Shown here piece by piece: positions 45,890 to 53,917 of a DNA stretch of 64,000 nucleotides; the stretch's first letter is position 1; every line of letters begins with the position of its first letter. The DNA lies in contig DASZTS010000102.1 of NCBI GenBank assembly GCA_035547915.1, forward strand, positions 1 to 64,000, in the 5' to 3' direction. The notes beneath the pieces were generated by a model. That model searched no databases. It was not told where the DNA came from and saw only the letters and a program-made list of their open reading frames with translations. Position numbers and translations under genes: made by a program. This DNA is from DASSFG01 sp035547915 (GTDB lineage: Bacteria > Planctomycetota > Planctomycetia > Pirellulales > JAICIG01).

Positions 45890-46681
45890 ATGGCCGACGA
45901 GATCGACTATCAGATTTTCGGCTCCGAGATGCAGTATGTCGAGGTTACGCTCGATCCCGACGAGATGGTAATCGCCGAGCCGGGGATGATGATGTATATG
46001 ACGCCCGGCATCCTGATGGAGACGGTCTTCGGCGACCCGTCGGCCAAGGCGGGCGGGTTCTGGAGCAAGGTGGCCGCCGCGGGCAAAAGGGCCATCACGG
46101 GCGAATCGCTGTTCATCACCACCTTCCGCAACGGCGCACGTGCGCGCGAACACGTGGCCTTCGCCGCACCCTATCCCGGCAAGATCCTGCCCATGCACCT
46201 CGATCAGTTGGGCGGTGAGTTGATCTGCCAGAAGGACGCGTTCGTGTGCGCCGCGCGAGGCGTGCAGATCGGCATTGCCTTCCAGAAGAAGATCGGTGTG
46301 GGTCTGTTCGGCGGCGAGGGCTTTATCATGCAACGCCTGACCGGCGACGGCATCGCCCTGGTCCACGCGGGCGGCACGATGATGAATCGCACACTCAGCC
46401 CGGGCGAAACGCTCAAGCTCGACACGGGCTGCCTCGTGGCGATGAGCAGCACCATCAACTACGACATTCAGTTCGTGGGCGGCATCAAGAACACGCTGTT
46501 CGGCGGCGAGGGATTGTTCTTCGCCACGCTCACCGGGCCGGGCCAGATCTGGTGCCAGTCGCTCCCCTTCTCCCGCTTGGCTGGCCGCGTGTTGGCCAAC
46601 GCGCCCCAACGCGGCGGCAGCCGCGAAGAAGGCTCGATCCTCGGCGGCCTCGGCCGCCTGATCGACGGCGATACGGAGTAA
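45890..46681 (+). CDS. AIM24/TIGR00266-family protein
   Basis: 263 aa from the ATG at 45890, preceded by AAGGTG. It shows the glycine-rich beta-sandwich pattern of the AIM24-like family: AEPGMMMYMTPGILMET, GESLFITTFRN, QKDAFVCAARGVQIGI, GGEGFIMQRLTGDG, CLVAMSSTINYDIQ and GGEGLFFATLTGPG. It has no signal peptide, membrane helix or enzyme motif. The biochemical role of the family in bacteria is not established. It is separated from the sugar cassette by about 120 bp. Confidence 0.88.
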   Translation: MADEIDYQIFGSEMQYVEVTLDPDEMVIAEPGMMMYMTPGILMETVFGDPSAKAGGFWSKVAAAGKRAITGESLFITTFRNGARAREHVAFAAPYPGKILPMHLDQLGGELICQKDAFVCAARGVQIGIAFQKKIGVGLFGGEGFIMQRLTGDGIALVHAGGTMMNRTLSPGETLKLDTGCLVAMSSTINYDIQFVGGIKNTLFGGEGLFFATLTGPGQIWCQSLPFSRLAGRVLANAPQRGGSREEGSILGGLGRLIDGDTE

Positions 46682-46718
46682 CTGGCAACCCGATGTGAGC
46701 TCCACTCCGCACGGTAGC

Positions 46719-46795
46719 CATCACGGTCCCTCGTGATGACAGCTCCGGAAAAGGGGGCGCCCTGCAGGAAGGCGCCCTCACGAAGGAGCGTGAGG
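46719..46795. repeat. Array of three small hairpins between convergent genes
   Basis: Three perfect 7-bp stems lie in a row: CATCACG/CGTGATG (46719-46738), GGGCGCC/GGCGCCC (46755-46777) and CCTCACG/CGTGAGG (46776-46795). The first and third share the core TCACG-6nt-CGTGA. Lying between convergent genes and lacking T-tracts, they may act as a bidirectional mRNA end or be REP-like units. Confidence 0.55.
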
Positions 46796-46816
46796 ACTAC
46801 TATATGCGCTGTTTTC

Positions 46817-47206
46817 CTACCGCTGCGGATAACAGGCCACTTCGATGTGGTGGCCGTCGGGGTCGTGAAAGAAGATCTGCTTCAAGTTGGTGTCGCGCTG
46901 GCGGTTGACGCGGAAGACGACGCCGTGCGCTTCGAGCAGTCCTTCGACGGCGTCGGCGTCGTCCACGTAGAAGGCCAGGTGGTTGTCGCGCGTCTCGATC
47001 AGGTTGTGCGGGCCTTCGGGCGCATCGTTGACCAGCAGGTGGATCTGAATGCCGTAGTTCATCAGCCAGGCCCCGGGGAAGCCAAGTTGCGGCCGCGGCA
47101 TCTCCCGGAAGCCGAGCACGTCGCGATAGAAGGCGCGGCTCTCGTCGAGCCGCCGCGTGATCCGCGCCACGTGGTGCAGCGAACGAATGGGCAACGGCTC
47201 GGCCAT
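46817..47206 (-). CDS. VOC-superfamily (glyoxalase/dioxygenase fold) protein
   Basis: 129 aa, one VOC module. It starts RSLHHVARITRRLDESRAFY and ends FFHDPDGHHIEVACYP, with NHLAFYVDDAD in the middle. His in LHHVA and NHLAF and Glu in HIEV are in the usual metal-ligand positions. Members include lactoylglutathione lyases and extradiol dioxygenases; the substrate is unknown. It lies 39 bp downstream of the flotillin gene on the same strand and may be co-transcribed. Confidence 0.85.
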   Translation of the reverse strand: MAEPLPIRSLHHVARITRRLDESRAFYRDVLGFREMPRPQLGFPGAWLMNYGIQIHLLVNDAPEGPHNLIETRDNHLAFYVDDADAVEGLLEAHGVVFRVNRQRDTNLKQIFFHDPDGHHIEVACYPQR

Positions 47207-47245
47207 GATGAGAGCGCTCCTGGTCTTTGTTCGGGGGGCTTTGCT

Positions 47246-48886
47246 TCAGGCCCCGGTTTTGACGGTCGGTTCGGCCTCCGCGCTGGAGTGGCTTCCCGCG
47301 CTGCCGTTCCCCGAAGTCGTCACCGGTTCGTTCTGACCGAACTTCACCAGCGAGTCGGGAATCTCGACACCGCCGATGTCGCGCAATACTTGCATCATCG
47401 GGGGCATCGTGCGGGCCATACCATGCAGGAAGCTGGCCGTGTTGGTGGTACCATTTTGCCCGCCGTTCTCCCAGACCACAACCTTGTCGAACTTGATCTT
47501 CGAGATCGCCTCGGCCGAAGCGGCCGCCAGTTGGTCGAGGTGTTCCAGCATGAGCATCTGGAAGGCCTGTTGGGCGCCGCCGCAAGCGGAGATGATCTCC
47601 CGCAAGCCTTCGCCCTTCTTGGCCAGGATTTCGTATTGTCCGCGGGCTTCGGCTTCGAGCTTGGCATAGATCGCGCTCGCCTCGCCCACGGCCTCGATGC
47701 GTCGCTTCTCGGCCTCGGCTTCGGCCTGCACGATGACCTTGGCCTTTTCCGCCTTGGCGGGTGCTTCGACCGCGGCGCGGCGTTCGGCTTCGACGCGCTC
47801 GGCTTCCGCCAGAGCGGCCTTGGCCATGGCGCGGTTCTGCGCTTCGAGCACGACCGCTTCGGCTTCGCGCTTGCGCGTTTCGCCCAAGGCGTAGGCGTCG
47901 GCCTTCTTCACCTGCAGCTCGGCTTGCGAGGCCGCGATCTCGGCCTGGGCGGAGTTCTCGCCCGTCACAGCCTTGGCGTTGGCGTCGGCCAGCGCGATGC
48001 GCATCGTACGCTCAGCGTCCTTCACTTGCGCTTCGCGGAGGAAGGCGGCGGTCTGCTCGCCGATCGCTTGCTCCTTGGCGAGTTCGGCCAGGCGGACCGC
48101 CTGTTCACGCTGCGCCTCGCGCGTGCCGATCTCGCGCAGCTTCGTGGCGGAAGCGACCTGGACGACCTTGTCGCGTTCGGCTTCGGCCACGCGCGTTTCA
48201 CCCAACTTCTCTTGCTCGGCCACATCACCGCGGGCCTGCTGGATGGCCTGCGAAGCGGCCTTCTGGCCGATGGCGTCGATATAGCCCGATTCGTCCGTGA
48301 TGTCGGTGATGTTGACGTTGATCAACACCAGGCCGACCTTCTTCAGCTCCGGCTCGAGCGAGCGTTGGATATGTTCCAAGAACGTGTCGCGGTCGCGGTT
48401 GATGTCCTCGATCCGCATCGAAGCGATGACCTGCCGCAGTTGCCCGAAGATGATCTCCTCGGCCTGCTCCTTGACCTGCACCGTGTTCAAGCCCAACAAG
48501 CGGATGGCCGCGTTCTGCATCACTTCGAGGCTGGTGCCGACGGCCACGGTGAAGACGCTCGGCACGTTCACGCGGATGTTCTCGGCCGACAGCGCGCCGC
48601 GCAGCGGTATCTCGATCTGGATCGGCTCGAGGCTGAGCCAGGCGTAATCCTGGATCAACGGCACGACGAACGCCGCCCCGCCGTGGATGCAGCGCGACAC
48701 TTCGCCGGCGCCCGACTTGCCGTAGATCACCAGCACACGGTTGCTCGGACAGCGCTTGTAGCGCGACGCGAGCGGGATGACGACGCCGAAGAACACGATC
48801 ATCACCGCGATGGCGATAGCGGCGAGCCAGAACAACGGACTCGTGGCCGCGAATAACAAGGGAGCGAACGATATATGGCTAGACAT
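47246..48886 (-). CDS. Flotillin-like SPFH/band-7 membrane scaffold protein
   Basis: 546 aa. One membrane helix lies at about 15-36. The SPFH domain (about 50-230) has RVLVIYGKSGAGEVSRCIHGG and LINVNITDITDESGYIDAIG. A long Ala/Glu/Lys-rich coiled coil (about 235-450) carries the repeated EA patterns of flotillins, followed by GQYEILAKKGEGLREI. The C-terminus is Ser/Gly-rich. It forms oligomers in membrane microdomains. It overlaps the NfeD-like gene by 8 bp; NfeD-flotillin pairs are a standard arrangement. Confidence 0.92.
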   Translation of the reverse strand: MSSHISFAPLLFAATSPLFWLAAIAIAVMIVFFGVVIPLASRYKRCPSNRVLVIYGKSGAGEVSRCIHGGAAFVVPLIQDYAWLSLEPIQIEIPLRGALSAENIRVNVPSVFTVAVGTSLEVMQNAAIRLLGLNTVQVKEQAEEIIFGQLRQVIASMRIEDINRDRDTFLEHIQRSLEPELKKVGLVLINVNITDITDESGYIDAIGQKAASQAIQQARGDVAEQEKLGETRVAEAERDKVVQVASATKLREIGTREAQREQAVRLAELAKEQAIGEQTAAFLREAQVKDAERTMRIALADANAKAVTGENSAQAEIAASQAELQVKKADAYALGETRKREAEAVVLEAQNRAMAKAALAEAERVEAERRAAVEAPAKAEKAKVIVQAEAEAEKRRIEAVGEASAIYAKLEAEARGQYEILAKKGEGLREIISACGGAQQAFQMLMLEHLDQLAAASAEAISKIKFDKVVVWENGGQNGTTNTASFLHGMARTMPPMMQVLRDIGGVEIPDSLVKFGQNEPVTTSGNGSAGSHSSAEAEPTVKTGA

Positions 48887-49520
48887 TGACGGTCCTTTCC
48901 GGCTCGGGCACCGGTTCCACCTCGACGGTGTCCGGTCCGAGCACGTTCACGACGACGACCTTCGCACCGACAGGTAATAGTTCGTGCGTGGTCATCGCTT
49001 CGTATTCCATGGTTCGGTTCTGTACGTTGACCTGAATCTTGCCCGCCCCCGATTTATGGGCGGGGATCCGCAGATAGACGGTGCCCGCGCGTCCGACGGC
49101 CCGTTCGATGCGTACGGTGCCGTCGGCGCGAAGCTTTTTGAGCGATTGCATCAGCCAATGCACGACGTACATGGCGGCCGCGCCGGCCGCCAGCGCCACA
49201 ACGAACGTCAGCTCGCCGGGCAATTCGGCTGACCTGCCGGCCAGCCCCGCCAGACCGAAAAAGGTCATGGCGGCCACAACCGTGCGGAAGGTGAGCAGGC
49301 GGATCAACGAGAACGTGTCGTGATGGTCCGCGTCGTGACCGGTACCGTGGTCGGAGTCGGTTCCGCCGTCGTGCCCGAAATGGAAATCGTGCGGAACGTC
49401 GTCCGGCAGATCATCGGGCATGTCATGCCCGAGGCCCAGCAGGGTCATCAAGAATTGGCAGCAAAGTACCGTGCCACCGATAACGGCCGACACGCTATAG
49501 ACATAGACGATTGCGTCCAT
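48879..49520 (-). CDS. NfeD-like OB-fold membrane protein with His/Asp-rich loop
   Basis: 213 aa from the ATG at 49518-49520; the longer open frame upstream looks non-coding. A helix at about 5-30 is followed by an unusual loop (32-69) with 8 His and 12 Asp, then two helices (about 76-98 and 100-125) and a C-terminal OB-fold (about 140-205; GRAGTVYLRIPA, VGAKVVVVNVLGPDTVEVE). NfeD-type partners assist flotillins in membrane domains. The acidic and histidine-rich loop could bind divalent metal; this is not typical of NfeD proteins. Confidence 0.82.
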   Translation of the reverse strand: MDAIVYVYSVSAVIGGTVLCCQFLMTLLGLGHDMPDDLPDDVPHDFHFGHDGGTDSDHGTGHDADHHDTFSLIRLLTFRTVVAAMTFFGLAGLAGRSAELPGELTFVVALAAGAAAMYVVHWLMQSLKKLRADGTVRIERAVGRAGTVYLRIPAHKSGAGKIQVNVQNRTMEYEAMTTHELLPVGAKVVVVNVLGPDTVEVEPVPEPERTVNV

Positions 49521-49742
49521 CGAAAGAGACCTTGGGGAAAGTTCGGAGAACCGATGGGAGATTCCAGAAAGGCTCGCCCCATAGCAAGATTCGCTGATTG
49601 AAACGGAATCTTGAACCGACGATAACCCACGCAAGAATGGGGTATGGCAGCGCTGTTAATCATCCGGCGCGGTCTGAATCTTGTCAAACCGCGACGCGGC
49701 CCGTCTGGCTTAAGTCCATGTGGCGATGGGATTTGACGAAAA

Positions 49743-52700
49743 CTACCAGGAGATCTCCTGGACCACATGGGCCTGGCCGTTGTCGAACTCCAGGGGCACG
49801 AGCAACTCCTGCCGTCCCCCGTTGTGCCGCACGAGGGGCACTGCGCGGCCGCCCCTCAGCCGGACGGTTGCCACGCCCGCGATTGTATATTCCGACTTAT
49901 CGTTACCCTCAACCTGCGAGATTTGGCCGGCACCCGCCAGGAAGTAGAGCGGCTTCGTGTCGCCCGTCGAGCTCACGGTGATATGCCGCTCGAAGCGGCC
50001 TTCGTCCGAACCAGCAATCGGTAATAAAAAATCCTCGACGGCGAACGACGGCGCTTCGTAGCGGAACGTGGGTCGTCCCTGTGCATCGAGCCGATAGCCG
50101 CGGAAGTGATAGCCGCGTTCCTTCGGCGGCTGAGTGGGCCACGGGGCGTCGAGCGAATCGAGGGACGCCACGGGCACGGTCTGCTCCAGCTTTACGATGT
50201 GGTCGCCCAGCGGTGTCTGAAAGCCGGCGCCGCGCCCCTCCCAATGCTTCGAGGCGTCGATGAAGCGGCCGTGCCAGACGAGCGTCAGGCAGAAGTTGTT
50301 CGCATCCCAGGCCAGGTTCGTCTTCTCGGGATAACCGACCGCGATGCCGCGCGGCGACAGCCCATCGATGAAATTACGGTAGATGATCGGCGTCGTTTCG
50401 GGCTTCAGCTCGATCACATCGGCGATCAGCCCGTCTGGGATGCCCGCCTTGCTCCCCTCGGAGAGATAGGCCCAGATGGCGGCGATCTGCTGCCCGGCGT
50501 CTCCATGGTAAATATCCTTGATCGTGCTCTGCCCGCCGGCAAAGCCGCTGGGCATGCGCGTGCCGGGACGATACTTGGCCGGTTCGGGCAGGTAACGCCG
50601 GAACCAATCCTCGCGGATGCGGCCGGTCATCGTCTGTAAGTTGATCGCCTGAATGCCCGTGGCCCGGTGTCCGCCGAACGTGTGGCACTTGATGCAAGCC
50701 AGCGCCTTGTCACCCACCAAGAACCGGCCCGTCGATTTGATACGCGAGGCCGGTTCGGCCATCTGCGGCGCCGCGGCTTCGGTCCGTTCGTCAACCACCC
50801 GGAACGCGTCGGCCAATTCGGCGACCTCGGCGGCGGCGAATTTTGGCATGCGCGTCAGCATGTAAGGCCGATCCTTCGCGCCCTCTTGCAAGACGTGGCG
50901 GAGCCAACCGGCCTGCAATTTGTCGCCCACGCCATCCAACGGCGGCGGCACGCGTCCTTCGTCACCCATCTCGGGAATCGTCGTCGCGAAGAGCGGGTTG
51001 CGGTCGGCGCTCGGTCCGACGCGCCCGTCGCGCGCATGGCAGGCGTAACAATTGAACGACGTCATGGCCGAGACGATTCTTTCCTGTGCCGTGGGCGGAG
51101 CGACGGGCGGAGCCGCCTTGAGCGCGGCGGCCAGCGCGTCGCGCTGGATCGTCGTCAGGCTGAAGTCGGCCGCCGGCCTGGTCGGAGTTGTTGCCAAGCA
51201 GCCCCGGACCGCATCGCAACCGCTCAACGGCTTGGCTGCGTACATGGGACGGAGCTCCTCCTTACCGACGTTCCCGTGGCAGGCCGCGCAGCCGAGCGAA
51301 CTGAACAACTCGCGCCCCTTGTCGACCAGCGAAGGATCGAAAACGAATGGGGCATTGGCATCGGCCGACGGCTGCAACTCGGGCGGCGGCAGATCGGTGA
51401 GCGAGATGAGCACGTCGGCCGCTTGGCGGGGTATGCCCGGCCCCTCCACATCGAGATCGAGCGTCCATTCGCCGCCGCCTTGCATGTAATCGACGCGTAT
51501 CGCGTGCGTTCCCGGCTGCAAGTCGACGTTGCCCGAGCGGACCTGGTGCGGGTGGATGCCGTCGCTGTCGGCCACCCTCTGTCCGTCGATGAACAGCAGG
51601 CTGCCGTCGTCGGACCCGATGTGGAACGTGTAACGGCCGCCCCGGTCGATCTTCAGAAGACCGTCGAAGCGCACGCCGAAGTTGTTGCTGCGGTCGGCGA
51701 CGGCCAGATCGAGGCCGGCCGACTCGCCCTGCTTGTAAGGCGTCAGCAACCCGAAATCGGGCACGCTGTTCCAGGCTCCCTCGTAGGCCGCGAAATGCAT
51801 GTTCGGCCGCCGCGGGCGTACCGACGCATCGCCGATCAGATAGCACGCCAGATCGCGCGCCTCTTCCGGGTTGAGGTTGAAGCCGGGCATGCGGTGCGAT
51901 GGCCTCGCCTGCCAAGGATTCTTCAAAAAGTCGGTCAGCGACGCGATCGTGTACTTGGCCTTCAGGTCGCCCAACGGCACCGACGAGCCGGCGGTCTGGC
52001 CGTTCTGCGGCTCGTGGCACGCGACACACCCGATCTGCTGATACAACTGCTCGCCGTGCTTGGCCCACTGCCGATTGCCGGCCTGTTCGCGCGGACGCCC
52101 CGCGCCCAACAAGAAGCTGACGAGCGCACGGGCCGCCGCGACGCGCTCGCCATCCGACAGACCGGCCAAGACGTCGGGCATCGGCGTGCCCGGCTTCGTG
52201 CCATGCGGATCGGTAAGGAACGCCAACGCGTATTCGGGTTGCAGCCGGTTGGCGACACTTTCCAGCACCGGAGGCTGTCGCTTGATGAGATGCGCGACGA
52301 GCGCCGGCTCGGCCTGGTGGCACGCCGTGCAGTTCAGCTCCGCCAGCAACAGACGCCCACCGGCCACACCATCGCCGCCGGCCCGGCCATAAAAACGTTC
52401 GAAGCCTGGCACGATCGGTCGGCGAGCCTCGCGCACGAGATCACGCGGCAGCACCCAGATGTTTCGGTAATGCACCGGGTCGCCTAGGTCGGCGAGAAAG
52501 AGCGCTCCCGCTGCCGGTCTCTCCGGCTCCTTCGCCGTGTTCACCAGCTCGACGTTCTGATGGATCAACGTACCGTTCAGCCGGGCGGTGAGTCTCGCGC
52601 CGGCCGTCTTGTGGGCTTGCTCGTCGAAGCGGGCGGCCGTGAAGTCGACGTCCAAGCTCTGCCAGGCGAGCGGCGGCAAACAGGCGCCCGCGGCCGCGGG

Positions 52701-53342
52701 TGGAATCGAACCGGAAATGGCACCGCATGCAGGGTCGTTCCCTTCGAAGCCGAACGAGTCGAGCAGGTGCAGCGTGTAGAGTTCTTGCAAAGAACACCCG
52801 CTGCTGCCGCGCGACCGGCCGCGCGATCTGGGCATGTACGGCAGGCGGAATTCCAGGTGCAACGTGAAGTCGCCGAACGTGTCGACGCTCGTGCAGCCCG
52901 GCAGTAAGAGTCCATCGGCGGTTCGCCGCGCCCCCGGCCGCCAATGCCGCGCGAGCGATTCCGGCGAACCATCGAAGAGCACCGTGCTCCCCGCGGGCGG
53001 CTTGGCCCCGAGCGTGGGGCTGGCGCGTTCGACCTTCTTCCAGTCCGCGACGAGTTCTTTCAGTTCATCGCGATCGTATTCGGCCGTCTGTTGCTCTTTG
53101 CCGTCCCAACCCGCGCCAGGCAATCCGCCGCGATAGCTGACGACGCTGAAATCGCCACCGCCGAGCGCCGCCACCTGCACGCCCACACCGTCCCCGACGT
53201 ATTCACCCTGGAGACCGAAGTCGGCATCGGCCCGCGCCGCGGCCGGCGAATCGTAGACAGGATCTTTTTCGGCGGCGACGGCAAACCGACCGGCAACGAC
53301 CAGCAGGGCCCCATAAAAGACAACACGGCGCGGAAGGTTCAT
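49743..53342 (-). CDS. Secreted pentaheme cytochrome with DUF1080-like and PA14 domains
   Basis: 1199 aa with a signal peptide ending near AVAA. A DUF1080/LamG-like region (about 120-300) contains TVLFDGSPESLARHW and FTLHLEFRLPY. Five CxxCH motifs follow: CTACH 338-342, CVACH 439-443, CAACH 685-689, CYACH 765-769 and CIKCH 883-887. Between the second and third is a PA14-like carbohydrate-binding domain (about 518-640; GVRFDGLLKIDRGGRYTF, GSDDGSLLFIDG). The C-terminal 250 residues are beta-rich with no recognised motif. It is a periplasmic multiheme protein, probably moving electrons from a sugar oxidation. No redox partner gene is adjacent. Confidence 0.87.
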   Translation of the reverse strand: MNLPRRVVFYGALLVVAGRFAVAAEKDPVYDSPAAARADADFGLQGEYVGDGVGVQVAALGGGDFSVVSYRGGLPGAGWDGKEQQTAEYDRDELKELVADWKKVERASPTLGAKPPAGSTVLFDGSPESLARHWRPGARRTADGLLLPGCTSVDTFGDFTLHLEFRLPYMPRSRGRSRGSSGCSLQELYTLHLLDSFGFEGNDPACGAISGSIPPAAAGACLPPLAWQSLDVDFTAARFDEQAHKTAGARLTARLNGTLIHQNVELVNTAKEPERPAAGALFLADLGDPVHYRNIWVLPRDLVREARRPIVPGFERFYGRAGGDGVAGGRLLLAELNCTACHQAEPALVAHLIKRQPPVLESVANRLQPEYALAFLTDPHGTKPGTPMPDVLAGLSDGERVAAARALVSFLLGAGRPREQAGNRQWAKHGEQLYQQIGCVACHEPQNGQTAGSSVPLGDLKAKYTIASLTDFLKNPWQARPSHRMPGFNLNPEEARDLACYLIGDASVRPRRPNMHFAAYEGAWNSVPDFGLLTPYKQGESAGLDLAVADRSNNFGVRFDGLLKIDRGGRYTFHIGSDDGSLLFIDGQRVADSDGIHPHQVRSGNVDLQPGTHAIRVDYMQGGGEWTLDLDVEGPGIPRQAADVLISLTDLPPPELQPSADANAPFVFDPSLVDKGRELFSSLGCAACHGNVGKEELRPMYAAKPLSGCDAVRGCLATTPTRPAADFSLTTIQRDALAAALKAAPPVAPPTAQERIVSAMTSFNCYACHARDGRVGPSADRNPLFATTIPEMGDEGRVPPPLDGVGDKLQAGWLRHVLQEGAKDRPYMLTRMPKFAAAEVAELADAFRVVDERTEAAAPQMAEPASRIKSTGRFLVGDKALACIKCHTFGGHRATGIQAINLQTMTGRIREDWFRRYLPEPAKYRPGTRMPSGFAGGQSTIKDIYHGDAGQQIAAIWAYLSEGSKAGIPDGLIADVIELKPETTPIIYRNFIDGLSPRGIAVGYPEKTNLAWDANNFCLTLVWHGRFIDASKHWEGRGAGFQTPLGDHIVKLEQTVPVASLDSLDAPWPTQPPKERGYHFRGYRLDAQGRPTFRYEAPSFAVEDFLLPIAGSDEGRFERHITVSSTGDTKPLYFLAGAGQISQVEGNDKSEYTIAGVATVRLRGGRAVPLVRHNGGRQELLVPLEFDNGQAHVVQEISW

Positions 53343-53537
53343 CGGCGGCTCAAACGGCAGGACAAAAGATGTTGGCGTGGTAGGCGGGCAGGCCCCTGGC
53401 GATGCCGATTCACGCCGGCGTGCAGGCGGTTTTCATTATAATCGCGGTTCGCCCGCCTGGTACGGAGAGATTTGGAGATGCAGCCACAAAGCGGTCCGGT
53501 CCGCGTTGCCAGCCGGCTCATCGGGTCGCCTCTGTTA

Positions 53538-53640
53538 GAGCAACCGACGAAACCGGATCGAGTTCCGAAAAAATCGGCGTTTCACGGCCGATTTTCCCCC
53601 CCACAGTGCTCCGACTTCCAGGTTTTGTCCGCCGCTCTTA
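53538..53640 (-). repeat. Dispersed intergenic repeat, copy 7
   Basis: Full-length, well-conserved 103-bp copy: GAGCAACCGACGAAACCGG, hairpin AAAATCGGCGTTTCACG then GCCGATTTT, and right end GGTTTTGTCCGCCGCTCTTA. It sits just upstream of a small conserved gene. Confidence 0.8.
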
Positions 53641-53672
53641 AAGCCTGGCGACCGCGTGATACACTTGGCAAT

Positions 53673-53885
53673 ATGAACATGGAAACCATTCGTGACTGGC
53701 TGCAACGTGCCCCATTCGAGCCGTTTGAGCTGCGGCTGTCGAACGGCGAAGTGCACCAGGTTCGGCATCCAGAAAACGTCGCACTCGGTAAGAACCGCGT
53801 CATTATCATCGATCCCGAAACCGACCGGGCCGTCCATTGCGCCTTGATTCATGTGAATAGCATTGTCGCGCGGCAGGCGGCCTAA
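53673..53885 (+). CDS. Small conserved-looking protein, unknown function
   Basis: 70 aa from the ATG at 53673 (MNMETIRDWL); MET at 53679 is an alternative. It has an amphipathic start (TIRDWLQRAPFEPFELRL) and a short beta-rich body with GEVHQVRHPENVALGKNRV and a run of Ile/Val before DPETD. Small proteins of this type occur in planctomycete genomes, often singly. Function is unknown. Codon usage is in line with its neighbours. Confidence 0.65.
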   Translation: MNMETIRDWLQRAPFEPFELRLSNGEVHQVRHPENVALGKNRVIIIDPETDRAVHCALIHVNSIVARQAA

Positions 53886-53917
53886 CCCATCGACCGCGGT
53901 CGCGTCCTGCCGCTATT

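Noticed and set aside
46733..48856. A 707-codon plus-strand open frame
   Set aside because: Antisense to the flotillin and VOC genes, both of which have strong family motifs.
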